From the NCBI GenBank assembly GCA_000169075.1, contig AAVT01000001.1:1160320-1224319 (forward strand): a DNA stretch of 64,000 bases. The letters are read 5' to 3'. Position numbers and translations under genes: made by a program. This stretch comes from a marine gamma proteobacterium HTCC2143 (GTDB lineage Bacteria > Pseudomonadota > Gammaproteobacteria > Pseudomonadales > Dasaniaceae). Below, in pieces: positions 8,960 through 18,063 of this stretch (position 1 is the first letter of the stretch; each line of letters opens with the position of its first letter). Below the pieces are notes generated by a model. It was not told where the DNA came from, searched no databases, and saw only the letters and a list, made by a program, of their open reading frames with translations.

Positions 8960-11900
8960 ATGAAGATAGAAAAATTACTGATTGCCAACCGTGGTGAAAT
9001 AGCTGTTCGCATTGCTGGAGCGGCATCCGAATTGGGTATCGATACAGTTGCTGTCTACTCAGACGATGACGCAACGTCCTTGCATACACGTAAAACAGAC
9101 CAAAGCGTTAGTTTGGGAAGAAATGGCGTTGCCGCCTATCTTGATGCCGCCAAAATTATTGAGGTTGCCAGAGAGTACGGTTGTGACGCTATTCATCCCG
9201 GTTATGGCTTTTTAGCGGAGAACGCTGGATTTGCGCGTGATTGTGACGCCGCTGGTATTGTTTTTGTAGGGCCCAATGCCGACGTTCTTGACCTGTTTGG
9301 CGACAAGGTGAAGGCACGCAGTTTAGCTCAGGAATGTAAAGTGGCTGTCATCGAAGGGACTACAGGGGCGACGTCTCTAAATGGTGTAAAGGATTTTTTT
9401 GTTTCGCTGGGAGATGATGCTGCGGTAATGATAAAAGCCCTTGCCGGCGGCGGTGGGCGTGGTATGCGCGCTGTTGAAAACGTTGCTGACATAGAAGAGG
9501 CGTATACACGATGTCAGTCCGAGGCACAGCAGGCATTTGGTAATGGTGATGTGTTTGTCGAGCGATTGATTCGTCGTGCTCGTCATATCGAAGTTCAAAT
9601 TGTCTCAGATGGTCAGGGCAACGTTATCCATATTGGTGAGCGGGAATGCTCTATTCAGCGTCGCAACCAAAAAATTATTGAGCTAGCACCATGCCCTGAT
9701 CTGAGCGCAATACTTCGGGGAAAAATTACCACAGCAGCGGTGAAATTGGCGAAATTTGCAAGCTATGAAAATATTGGTACCTTCGAGTTTTTAGTCGATG
9801 CGGATCAACTCCAAACAGATGCGGACAATGCGTACTTCGCCTTCATTGAAGCAAATCCGCGAGTGCAGGTCGAACATACGGTTACTGAAGAAGTAATGGA
9901 TATTGACCTTGTTCAAACGCAATTACGCATTGCCTCCAATCAGTCATTGCCTGACATGGGTTTGACTCAGGAGCAGTTTTTATCGCCACGGGGATATGCT
10001 CTGCAAGCTCGCATCAATATGGAAGTGATGACCGAAGATGGCGAGGCTCGGCCCACTGGTGGCGTTATCAATACCTATGAAATGCCTTCTGGTCGAGGTG
10101 TTCGGGTTGATGGTTTTGGTTACTCGGGTTATCGCACCAGCCCTTCTTTTGATAGTTTGCTGGCAAAACTTATCGTGCACTCGGCCAGTGCTGATTTTGA
10201 TGCACTATTATCTAAGGCCTACAGAACGGTGGGCGAAGTTAGAATAGACGGTTTGGAAACAAATATTCCCTATTTGCAGGCGTTACTGCAACGACAAGAG
10301 CTAGCTTCAGGAAATATATATACCCGCTTTATTGACGACCAGTCATCAGCCTTATTTAAGTCGGCCTCCGAGCAGCGAGAAAAATATTATTTCGAACTAC
10401 CTTCAGTAACAGCCGCGAACGATCCCTTGGCAGTATTAGCCCATGGTGGCAATGCGAACCCAGTTGATGGCGACGACGGCACGCTCGATGGTATGCATGT
10501 TGTTTCTGCTCCGTTGCAAGGGACGATCGTCGAGTTTAGTGTGGAAGTCGGTGCAGAGATTTCAGCTGGGCAGCAGCTTGCAATAATGGACTCGATGAAA
10601 ATGGAGCATGTCATTTCGTCACCCATCAGTGGAATCGTTAGAGAAATTAAAGTTTCTCCGGGCGGTGCGATTTATGAAAACCATGGGCTTATCGTTATCG
10701 AGCCTGCTGACGTAGAGGAGACAGAAAACGTTGTTGAAGAAATTGTCGACCTTGACCATATTCGTCCGGATTTAGCAGAGGTACTGGAGCGTCATTACTT
10801 TGGCATGGATGAGGCGAGGCCAGAGGCCGTGGCCAAGCGTCGTAAAACTCATCAGCGCACTGCGCGGGAAAATATTGCCGATATTTGCGATGAGGACAGT
10901 TTTGTAGAATATGGTCCTTTGGCCATTGCTGCCCAGCGTCGTCGGCGCTCCGTTGAAGATTTGATTCGAAAGACGCCTGCTGATGGCATGGTCACCGGTG
11001 TCGGTAGCGTTAATGGTGACTTATTCGGAGAGCGCGAAAGCCAGTGCGTTGTCATGTCATATGACTACATGGTGTTAGCAGGTACTCAGGGGAAATTTAA
11101 CCATACCAAAAAAGATCGAATGTTCGAGCTAGCAGAAAAACAAAAATTACCGGTGATCTTGCTAGCGGAAGGGGGTGGGGGTCGCCCGGGCGATACCGAT
11201 GCCAAAGGAGTTGCGGGGCTTGATTGTCTGGCTTTTGCCTACTTTGCCAAACTCAGTGGTCTAGTCCCTACGATCGGGATCAATTCGGGTCGTTGTTTCG
11301 CCGGTAATGCGGCGCTATTAGGTTGCTGTGATGTCATTATTGCTACCGAAAATTCGTCGATTGGTATGGGTGGGCCGGCAATGATTGAAGGCGGAGGTCT
11401 GGGTGTCTATACGCCGGATGAAGTGGGTCCAATGTCGATCCAGGTTCCTAATGGTGTAGTTGATATAGCTGTCGAAGATGAAGCCGAGGCGGTGGTTGTC
11501 GCGAAAAAATATCTATCCTACTTTCAAGGACCTCTCGAAGAATGGGAGTGCGCCGATCAGCGCTTATTGCGCACGGCAATTCCCGAAAATCGACTACGTG
11601 TTTATGATATTCAGGCGGTCATAGAAAATCTAGCTGACACCGATAGTGTGCTTGAAATTCGCAAGGCCTATGGTGTTGGAATGGTCACCTCATTTGCCCG
11701 CATTGAGGGGCGCCCGGTTGGTATCGTAGCAAATAATCCTAAACATTTAGGCGGAGCTATTGATGGCCCCGGTGCTGATAAAGCATCACGGTTTATGCAG
11801 CTGTGTGATGCTTTTGATATTCCCATTCTGTTTTTGTGTGATACCCCGGGCTTTATGGTGGGCCCAGAGATAGAAAAGACCGCCGTTGTTCGTCGTTTCG

Positions 11901-12316
11901 GGCGTATGTTTGTCACCGCAGCTAGCATGTCAGTGCCTTTCTTTACGGTGATTTTGCGTAAGGGGTATGGTCTTGGCGCTCAGGCTATGGCGGGGGGTAG
12001 TTTTATGTCACCGTTGTTCACAATTACTTGGCCGACTGGCGAGTTTGGCGGCATGGGGTTAGAGGGGGCGGTTAAGTTAGGCTTTCGTAAAGAGCTTGAA
12101 GCGATTGAAGATTTGGATGAACGCAATGATAAATATCTTGAAATGGTTGCGGCATCTTATGAGAGGGGCAAGGCGACAAATATGGCGTCGTTTCTTGAAA
12201 TAGACGATGCAATAGATCCGAAAGACACCCGCCGCTGGATCATGAGTGCGCTGAAGTCTGCACCTAAACCACACCCACGAGAGGGGAAAAAGCGTAATCA
12301 TGTTGATACGTGGTAA
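8960..12316 (+). CDS. Single-chain biotin-dependent acyl-CoA carboxylase (BC–BCCP–CT fusion)
   Basis: The 1118-residue protein fuses all carboxylase parts. Residues 1–455 are biotin carboxylase (LIANRGEIAVRI start, glycine-rich GGGGRGMR loop, EANPRVQVEHTVTEE). A biotinyl domain near 510–580 carries MDSMKMEH with the biotinylated Lys547. From about 590 to the end it is a carboxyltransferase with crotonase-like folds and a late DTPGFMVGPE segment. This architecture is that of mycobacterial long-chain acyl-CoA carboxylase, which accepts short to long acyl-CoAs. It would make 2-carboxyacyl-CoA, for example methylmalonyl-CoA from propionyl-CoA. The start ATG has only a weak upstream GAG. It is monocistronic and divergent from the VOC/crotonase pair. 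No methylmalonyl-CoA mutase is in the window. Confidence 0.93.
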   Translation: MKIEKLLIANRGEIAVRIAGAASELGIDTVAVYSDDDATSLHTRKTDQSVSLGRNGVAAYLDAAKIIEVAREYGCDAIHPGYGFLAENAGFARDCDAAGIVFVGPNADVLDLFGDKVKARSLAQECKVAVIEGTTGATSLNGVKDFFVSLGDDAAVMIKALAGGGGRGMRAVENVADIEEAYTRCQSEAQQAFGNGDVFVERLIRRARHIEVQIVSDGQGNVIHIGERECSIQRRNQKIIELAPCPDLSAILRGKITTAAVKLAKFASYENIGTFEFLVDADQLQTDADNAYFAFIEANPRVQVEHTVTEEVMDIDLVQTQLRIASNQSLPDMGLTQEQFLSPRGYALQARINMEVMTEDGEARPTGGVINTYEMPSGRGVRVDGFGYSGYRTSPSFDSLLAKLIVHSASADFDALLSKAYRTVGEVRIDGLETNIPYLQALLQRQELASGNIYTRFIDDQSSALFKSASEQREKYYFELPSVTAANDPLAVLAHGGNANPVDGDDGTLDGMHVVSAPLQGTIVEFSVEVGAEISAGQQLAIMDSMKMEHVISSPISGIVREIKVSPGGAIYENHGLIVIEPADVEETENVVEEIVDLDHIRPDLAEVLERHYFGMDEARPEAVAKRRKTHQRTARENIADICDEDSFVEYGPLAIAAQRRRRSVEDLIRKTPADGMVTGVGSVNGDLFGERESQCVVMSYDYMVLAGTQGKFNHTKKDRMFELAEKQKLPVILLAEGGGGRPGDTDAKGVAGLDCLAFAYFAKLSGLVPTIGINSGRCFAGNAALLGCCDVIIATENSSIGMGGPAMIEGGGLGVYTPDEVGPMSIQVPNGVVDIAVEDEAEAVVVAKKYLSYFQGPLEEWECADQRLLRTAIPENRLRVYDIQAVIENLADTDSVLEIRKAYGVGMVTSFARIEGRPVGIVANNPKHLGGAIDGPGADKASRFMQLCDAFDIPILFLCDTPGFMVGPEIEKTAVVRRFGRMFVTAASMSVPFFTVILRKGYGLGAQAMAGGSFMSPLFTITWPTGEFGGMGLEGAVKLGFRKELEAIEDLDERNDKYLEMVAASYERGKATNMASFLEIDDAIDPKDTRRWIMSALKSAPKPHPREGKKRNHVDTW

Positions 12317-12701
12317 TGAGTCAGAACGTCAAATGGCTGCCGTTGGGCCGGCGGCTGTATTGACACAGCTCACCATCAATATTTAGTAGCTCCAGAGGCT
12401 AACTACCTACGTGTAAGTGGGTGAGGTTAAGGCCGGTAATGTTTTTGATTTTTACCATGACGACATCTATTACCGGCTGCCCCCACGTTTTAATCGTTTT
12501 GAGGGCTCCCTCAAAATGCAAAATTGTTTGGAAAAAATCACCATTCCGGCTCGACTTGCGGGTAATCCAGCTCAATGATTCGCCGAACAATGGAGTAATC
12601 TTTCAAATACGAGAACTGTATCCGGTTTTTTTGTGCTGAAAGCGTAACCTTGATGATTATTGAGGAGTAAATCAGGCTCTTTTCCCAGAGAGGTTATTGA
12701 T
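12317..12701. other. Intergenic region without a recognised gene
   Basis: Short open frames occur on both strands but none resembles a known family or has a good ribosome site. A perfect 9-base inverted repeat, GCCGGTAAT (12432–12440) and ATTACCGGC (12469–12477), with a 28-base spacer, is the only structure I see. Just after the carboxylase stop, GCTGCCG/CGGCGGC forms an imperfect GC-rich hairpin without a T-run. Confidence 0.5.
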
Positions 12702-13820
12702 ATGCGATTAGTCCAAATAGTGATGTTAGCCTTAGTTTTTATTATTGGTTCAACTTCAGTATGGGCAGCAAAGCCGGTTAAAGACAGTGCTGAGCAACCC
12801 GGTACAGCAAAAGCCCATGGCAAAGGCAAGAAAACAAAAGTTGACCCCGACGTCGCTGAGCCTATTGTTGAACCGGTAGAAGAAGAACCTATTGTCGAGG
12901 TGATCGCTGAGCCCATCGTCGACCCGGTAGTCGCTGAGCCTATCGTTGAACCTATAGCAGAAGAAGAGCCTGTTGCCGAAGTGATCAGCGAGCCCGTCGT
13001 AGACCCCGTCGTCGCTGAGCCTGAACGCTTTCTCGGGGCAATGTACTCATATTCCAATGATATAGCCACGGCCATTCCCTTAGAAGGTGCAATACTGGAG
13101 CAGCAAACGGTTTATATTTTTTGGCAGGGCGAAGACATTAGCCGCGTCGACTATTGGTGTTGTAAAGGCATCGACGGTGATGCCACTGGGGAAGCTCATA
13201 ATCCAAAAGTTAGTTCCAATACTTCCCCCTTTGTCATGGATATTGATATATCTCAGTTTACCCAGCCCGGCTCCAGAGAACTGTATGTAGATTATGGGAC
13301 CTCTGACGGCGGCTTCTATAACAACAACTACACAATATTTACTGTCAATATTACGTTGCCTGAGCCGACACCCGTAGCTGAACCTTTCCCTGACCCGATC
13401 GTTGAGCCCATCGTCGTAATAGAAGAAGAGCCCATTGTTGAGGTGATCGCTGAGCCCGTCGTTGATCCGATAGTCGCCGAGCCTATCGTTGACCCGGTAA
13501 TAGAAGAGCCGATTGTCGAGGTGATCGACGACCCAGTTGCTGAGCCCGTAGCGACATACAATAATATAATACTAATTTGGGTGGCGCCGGCAACCCGCGA
13601 AAATGGCGAGGCGTTAGCGCTATCGGCTATTGCAGGTTACGAAATCTATTACACCAGTGATAGGGATAGGAGCAGTGTCATCGTAATTGATGGGGGACAA
13701 ATCACCGAGCACTCGATTGACGGGTTGGCTGCAGATACCTATCATTTCTCCATTTCAACGATTGATATCGGTGGTTTGAAAAGTGAAATGTCGGAAGTGA
13801 TATCCATAAGCCTTGAATAA
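12702..13820 (+). CDS. Secreted Glu/Pro/Val-repeat protein with C-terminal fibronectin type III domain
   Basis: The ATG at 12702 is chosen because AGAGAGG precedes it and the encoded MRLVQIVMLALVFIIG...VWA is a clean signal peptide; an in-frame start 14 codons upstream would bury it. The mature protein has a Lys-rich linker, then repeated EPIVEVIAEPIVDPV-like units in two blocks, a roughly 110-residue unidentified domain between them with a Cys-Cys pair, and a C-terminal fibronectin III module (IILIWVAP...GYEIYYT...YHFSIST). Acidic Pro-rich repeats suggest an extended spacer reaching from the cell surface or periplasm, with the end domains binding protein or sugar. No anchor motif is visible. 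The repeat DNA is prone to length change. Confidence 0.75.
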   Translation: MRLVQIVMLALVFIIGSTSVWAAKPVKDSAEQPGTAKAHGKGKKTKVDPDVAEPIVEPVEEEPIVEVIAEPIVDPVVAEPIVEPIAEEEPVAEVISEPVVDPVVAEPERFLGAMYSYSNDIATAIPLEGAILEQQTVYIFWQGEDISRVDYWCCKGIDGDATGEAHNPKVSSNTSPFVMDIDISQFTQPGSRELYVDYGTSDGGFYNNNYTIFTVNITLPEPTPVAEPFPDPIVEPIVVIEEEPIVEVIAEPVVDPIVAEPIVDPVIEEPIVEVIDDPVAEPVATYNNIILIWVAPATRENGEALALSAIAGYEIYYTSDRDRSSVIVIDGGQITEHSIDGLAADTYHFSISTIDIGGLKSEMSEVISISLE

Positions 13821-13935
13821 AAAGGTTGTTGAGCAGCTGGGTGTCTACGGCGTTAGTTGCTTAAAGCAGCAAGCGCTGCGATTGACCGGTAATAGCTTCT
13901 GGCTAGCCGCCAAAATGGACGGTCTCCAGTCGGAA

Positions 13936-14664
13936 TCATGTCACCGTGAATGCTATGTCGCCCAGCTCACCGTAGTGTGCAAGGTATTCTCCTTGTTCCG
14001 CCGCAATAGCCGGACCACAAGTCCCCAGAATCAGCAACATACCCTCGCGTACATCGACCTGTTGCTTTTTTGCTTCCTCAAGTAGCCAGGCCGTGCCCGC
14101 AGCAGGCCCTCCCAACGAATCGCTGGTCGACGCGTCGCAAACCGCTTCGCCATCTCTCGTTAACACAATATTGGTCGCCTTAATAGCAGGGTTCCAAGGG
14201 TGTGGTGGGCCGCAAATGAAGCGGTCGGCACCAACGTTGGCAGCGACAATATTAACGGCGTTAAGGTCAGAGGCCTGGCTATATTGCAGAAACACGATCT
14301 CAATCACTGGCACCAGTGATATCGGTTGTTGATCGCTGCCAATAATGACGCCAATTTCACATTCCAACAGAAGCCCGGGAGCGGACTCAATGTGACAGCC
14401 TGGGGATAGTCGGCCGGTTTCATACAGAGAGCCAATAACAGCATCGGTAATACCGAAGTATTTTTGCACTGGATCAGCGGTTAGACCTGCCTTGATACCG
14501 GCAATACCCGACTCACCCGTAAGGTGGCGGGTGACCTGGTGTTGCAATTCGTAAGCCTGTGCCATGGTCAGGCTAGCAGGCATCAGCGGAATGGCTTGCC
14601 GTTTATCAATCGCTCGAGCTATTGAACTCGCTAAGCCATGGGGGGTGGTATCGCCGTTACTCAT
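13936..14664 (-). CDS. 2-keto-4-pentenoate hydratase family protein
   Basis: The 242-residue protein has the fumarylacetoacetate-hydrolase-type fold of MhpD-like hydratases: AYELQHQVTRHL near 35–46, GIKAGLTADPVQKYFGI near 55–70, and LLLECEIGVIIG with acidic metal ligands. The family adds water to 2-hydroxypenta-2,4-dienoate, the meta-cleavage product of aromatic rings, in the cytosol. Decarboxylases of similar sequence exist, so the exact reaction is uncertain. Its start overlaps the stop of the TauD-like gene by four bases, so the two are translationally coupled. No other meta-cleavage genes are present, so the substrate may not be a classic aromatic intermediate. Confidence 0.83.
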   Translation of the reverse strand: MSNGDTTPHGLASSIARAIDKRQAIPLMPASLTMAQAYELQHQVTRHLTGESGIAGIKAGLTADPVQKYFGITDAVIGSLYETGRLSPGCHIESAPGLLLECEIGVIIGSDQQPISLVPVIEIVFLQYSQASDLNAVNIVAANVGADRFICGPPHPWNPAIKATNIVLTRDGEAVCDASTSDSLGGPAAGTAWLLEEAKKQQVDVREGMLLILGTCGPAIAAEQGEYLAHYGELGDIAFTVT

Positions 14665-15506
14665 GCGACACTGCCAATGGTAGTTCGATGTAAGAGGCGA
14701 TCATAGCCTTCGTAGCCGCCGGTGGCCCGGTGCAATACGGAACGATTATCCCACATCACCAAGTTGTTCTTTTTCCATTGATGACAGTACTGAAAGTTGG
14801 GGCTTGTTTGCCAAGCATAAATTTCTGCCAGCAACTCAGTCGCCTGCTCTTGGTCGAGGCCATCAATACCGACAATATAGCCTAGGCAACTGTAGAGACA
14901 CTCTTGCCCCGACTCAGGATGGGCTTTAATTAATGGATGTTTATGGGTTTCTTTGGCCTCGTCATCGGCTTTAATAAGCATGCTGCGGCCTGAATCTTGA
15001 TCGGTCTCACCGTAGGCGCCTTCTGGGGAGTAAGCTCCAGCAGCGGAATGAATGGCTAATTTGCCTTCAATCTTTGCACGCAGTTGGGCTGGCATATCTG
15101 CCAGCGCTTTGTGTTGATTAGCAAATAAGGTATCGCCACCCACAGGGGGTATCGTTATTCCGTACAAACACGTACCTGAGGGGGGATTTGTTTGAAAACT
15201 CCAGTCGGTATGCCAAGCTTCAGCGAAGAGTGACGATGTTTCGTCGGCATTGCGTTGAATGGCGATAACATGCTCACGTCCGGCAATTGGCAGAATAAAA
15301 GGGTCATCACCAAAGGGGCCGAAATAGTTGGTAAAGCGCTCCAGATCATCGTCAGACATTAGCTGTTCGGGAAAGGATAAAACATGGTGTTCTAGCCACG
15401 CCGTGCGTATCGATTGAACCGTTTTTTCATCCAAAGGCTTGCTTAGGTCTACCCCGGTTACTTCTGCTCCGCAGGCTTGTCCGCTAGCGGCTATCATGAT
15501 GCCCAT
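14661..15506 (-). CDS. TauD/TfdA family Fe(II)/2-oxoglutarate dioxygenase
   Basis: The protein carries the HxD iron motif in EAWHTDWSF near residue 100 and a distal iron His in VLHRATGGYEGYDRLLHR near the C-terminus, with Arg residues suitable for 2-oxoglutarate binding. Enzymes of this family hydroxylate sulfonates, aryloxyalkanoates or small carboxylates in the cytosol. I place the start at the ATG at 15506, with GGGAG seven bases upstream, rather than the GTG two codons earlier. It is cotranscribed with the hydratase that overlaps it by four bases. A joint role of hydroxylation and hydratase chemistry on one substrate is inference. Confidence 0.87.
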   Translation of the reverse strand: MGIMIAASGQACGAEVTGVDLSKPLDEKTVQSIRTAWLEHHVLSFPEQLMSDDDLERFTNYFGPFGDDPFILPIAGREHVIAIQRNADETSSLFAEAWHTDWSFQTNPPSGTCLYGITIPPVGGDTLFANQHKALADMPAQLRAKIEGKLAIHSAAGAYSPEGAYGETDQDSGRSMLIKADDEAKETHKHPLIKAHPESGQECLYSCLGYIVGIDGLDQEQATELLAEIYAWQTSPNFQYCHQWKKNNLVMWDNRSVLHRATGGYEGYDRLLHRTTIGSVA

Positions 15507-15632
15507 CAACACACTCCCTTTTAGCTAGAAACTATAATGTCTGCGCCGGATGCCCTGCGTCAGTTATGACGATCTAACCCTCCTTTTCAAAGAGTCAGAC
15601 CGGGGTGGGGCGCTAGTAATCAAGCTGCCTGG

Positions 15633-16862
15633 CTACATGCGCTCGACAATAATGGCTGGTGCCATACCGCCAGCAGCACACATGGTGACCAAGCCAAATT
15701 GCTTGTCAGTCCTTTCCAGTTCGTCGATAACCGTGCCGATGAGCATAGAGCCGGTTGCGCCAATCGGATGACCCAGAGCCATAGAGCCGCCATTAACGTT
15801 GACTTTATTTCTATCCAAATCCAAGTCGCGGATAAATTTCTCGGTAACGACAGAAAAAGCTTCGTTGATTTCGAACAAATCGATATCGCTAATGCTCATG
15901 CCTGCTTTGGCGAGAACTTTTCTTGCCGCTGGAACTGGGGCGTTAAGCATTAGCGTTGGAGAATCACCCATGTTGCACATACCAACAATGCGCGCGCGCG
16001 GTTTCATGCCGTTGGCCTTAGCGTAACCCGGAGAGGCTAATAGTACTGCCGCTGCACCGTCGACTACACCGGAAGAGTTACCGGCATGGTGCATATGTTT
16101 GATCTTCAGATCAGGGTATTTTTGTAAAATCATTTTGCGGTAAGTTGTGCCCGCATCGTCCAGAGGATAGTCAGCCATAGCCTCAAACGATGGCTTCAAT
16201 TGTGACAGGCCTTCGAGGGTTGTTTGTGGACGGGGAAATTCCTCATGATCAAGGGCGATGGTACCGTCAGTTTTGTAAACAGTGATTAAACTCTTATCAA
16301 AGTGGCCGTGTTTAATCGCATAATCGGCACGCTGTTGGGACACAACGGCTAATTGATCAAGTGCTTCGCGATCAATGCCTTCGAGTGTCGCAATTGCATC
16401 TGCGCAAATACCCTGGTGAGGCTGCGGATGCACTGCACGCAAACGCAGGTTGTCATTATCCAAAAAGGGCGAGCCGCCGCCCTGTCCGAACGTAGACATC
16501 ATTTCAGTGCCGCCACCTATACATAAATCTTCCATACCAGACATGATATTAGCGGCTGCAATATTGACCGAAGAGATGCCGGATCCGCAGAAGCGATCGA
16601 GGGTCATGCCGCTGGCGCGAACATCATAGCCGGCGTCGAGTGCTGCCATGCGAGCTAAGTCACCGCTTTGTTGGCCTCTTTGATTGCTGGTGCCAAAAAT
16701 AATGTCGTCAATTTCTTCCGTTTTCAGGCTGTTGCGTTCTGCTAACGCTTTTAGCACTGCAGCACCCAAATGTTGTGGATGTTCATCGGCAAGGGCGCCT
16801 TTGCCTTTTTTTCCAATTCCTCTGGGAGTGCGGCAGGCGTCTATTATCCAGGCTTCGGACAT
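15633..16862 (-). CDS. Acetyl-CoA acetyltransferase (thiolase)
   Basis: A thiolase of about 410 residues from the ATG at 16862, which has AGGAG nearby; the longer open frame begins 15 codons earlier without support. The acyl-accepting Cys92 lies in DRFCGSG, the catalytic His in GHPIGATG, and the second Cys in TMCAAGG, where the usual CIGGG is replaced. The ELNEAF-type motif reads EINEAF. The enzyme cleaves 3-oxoacyl-CoA with CoA, ending a beta-oxidation round, or condenses acyl-CoAs. It stands alone on the minus strand after the TauD/hydratase pair. A second thiolase exists only as a remnant near 42.8 kb. Confidence 0.93.
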   Translation of the reverse strand: MSEAWIIDACRTPRGIGKKGKGALADEHPQHLGAAVLKALAERNSLKTEEIDDIIFGTSNQRGQQSGDLARMAALDAGYDVRASGMTLDRFCGSGISSVNIAAANIMSGMEDLCIGGGTEMMSTFGQGGGSPFLDNDNLRLRAVHPQPHQGICADAIATLEGIDREALDQLAVVSQQRADYAIKHGHFDKSLITVYKTDGTIALDHEEFPRPQTTLEGLSQLKPSFEAMADYPLDDAGTTYRKMILQKYPDLKIKHMHHAGNSSGVVDGAAAVLLASPGYAKANGMKPRARIVGMCNMGDSPTLMLNAPVPAARKVLAKAGMSISDIDLFEINEAFSVVTEKFIRDLDLDRNKVNVNGGSMALGHPIGATGSMLIGTVIDELERTDKQFGLVTMCAAGGMAPAIIVERM

Positions 16863-17212
16863 TATTATTCTCCTATATCTATCAAGTGGGGTAGTTATTC
16901 CGGTCAAACTTCATAGTACTACAGCATTCCCTGAGTAGAAACACCGCCGCCGTGCTGCCAGGCTGTTGTACGGATTAATAACTGTTAATGTTATTCGGTG
17001 TTAACGCGCTGTTTCTAAAGGGGTAGTCAGCTATGTATACTCGATAGAGACTATGGTGCTGCCCCCAAAACACGATGGGTAGAACACATGTGTCATCGGC
17101 ACAGTAGATATTCTTGATGGTTCGGATAGTCTTCATGATGGCTTAAAGGTGTAGGTGGGCAGAGCTCATTAGGGCTGAAAATGACGGTATTTATAAGTAA
17201 AGGAGAATGAAG
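16863..17212. other. Divergent intergenic region between thiolase and VOC genes
   Basis: The 350 bases hold no open frame of note. They must contain the promoters for both flanking genes. The only symmetric element I see is the palindrome ACACATGTGT near 17084–17093, a possible operator core, and AT-rich stretches near 16985–17010. Confidence 0.4.
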
Positions 17213-17986
17213 ATGACTATTCACCTTAGGCAAATTTGCCTGGTCGCCAGTGATCTTGATAAAACCATTGACGATTTAACGACGATTTTCGGGGTCAACA
17301 GTGCACACGTTGATCCGGGGGTTCTCCATTTTGGATTGGCAAATAATTTGCTAGCCTTCGGTAATAATTTCTTGGAAGTTGTATCTCCTGTTCGCGACGA
17401 TACTGCGGCGGGTCGTTATTTGGACCGCCGGAAGGGTGATGGCGGCTATATGGTGATTTGTCAGACCGAAAGCTTGGAAAATCAGCAGGCTGCCCGGCAG
17501 CGGGCCGCTGACAATAATGTGCGGGTTGCCTGGGAGTCCGAGAATGACAAGATCAGTATTTGCCAATTTCATCCGGGCGATATGATCGCTGCTTTTTTTG
17601 AATTGGACTGGGACAAGGCCGGTGATTTTAAAGGGCACTGGGACCCGGTTGGTGGTGTCGGTTGGGAGACTAACGTGAGGCAGGATGTGACGGAGGGTTT
17701 TCTTGGTGTTGAGCTACAAGGAGTTGCCCCTACGGCAATGGCGGAGCGTTGGAGTGCCGTCGCTGAACTGCCGCTCGACAAAGGAGGTGATATCTCTATG
17801 AATCTTAGTAATGCCTATATTCGGTTTGTTGACGAGGCGGATGATCGCGGGCCGGGGTTGAGCGGAATTCATTTGGCGGTGAATAATCGAGCTGCTATTT
17901 TGGTCCGCGCCCGTGAACGAGGATGCTACATCTCAGAGAGTCAGGTCGATGTATGCGGTGTACATTTTTACTTGCATGATACGTGA
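17213..17986 (+). CDS. VOC superfamily protein, paralogue of the 7.9 kb gene
   Basis: The ATG at 17213 is preferred because AGGAG ends eight bases before it, whereas the earlier ATG would leave a one-base spacing. The 258-residue product shares the DPGV..FGLANNLLAFGNNFLEVVSPV and GDGGYMV patterns with the VOC protein at 7960–8703, and both start with an LRQ...LVA strand. Two VOC modules are likely, and a metal-ligand Glu sits in LEVV. The function is not known and a thioester epimerase or a hydroxy-acid enzyme are possible. It is followed by an acyl-CoA dehydrogenase 77 bases downstream on the same strand, so an operon is likely. Confidence 0.8.
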   Translation: MTIHLRQICLVASDLDKTIDDLTTIFGVNSAHVDPGVLHFGLANNLLAFGNNFLEVVSPVRDDTAAGRYLDRRKGDGGYMVICQTESLENQQAARQRAADNNVRVAWESENDKISICQFHPGDMIAAFFELDWDKAGDFKGHWDPVGGVGWETNVRQDVTEGFLGVELQGVAPTAMAERWSAVAELPLDKGGDISMNLSNAYIRFVDEADDRGPGLSGIHLAVNNRAAILVRARERGCYISESQVDVCGVHFYLHDT

Positions 17987-18063
17987 GTTAGAAACACTGC
18001 TGCCGCTGGTAGTTGGTGTCAATAAATCCCAAACACAGGTTTGTACTGATTAATAATTGAGAC

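Noticed and set aside
12399..12639. Two overlapping 60–75 codon frames after the carboxylase gene
   Set aside because: Neither resembles a family nor has a good start site, and they overlap each other on opposite strands.
12572..13561. Long minus-strand frames rich in Gly, Ser and Thr (GSTIGSATTGS-like) opposite the repeat protein
   Set aside because: They are the complement of the Glu/Pro/Val repeats on the coding strand, with no ribosome site or signal; the plus-strand frame has a signal peptide and domain matches.
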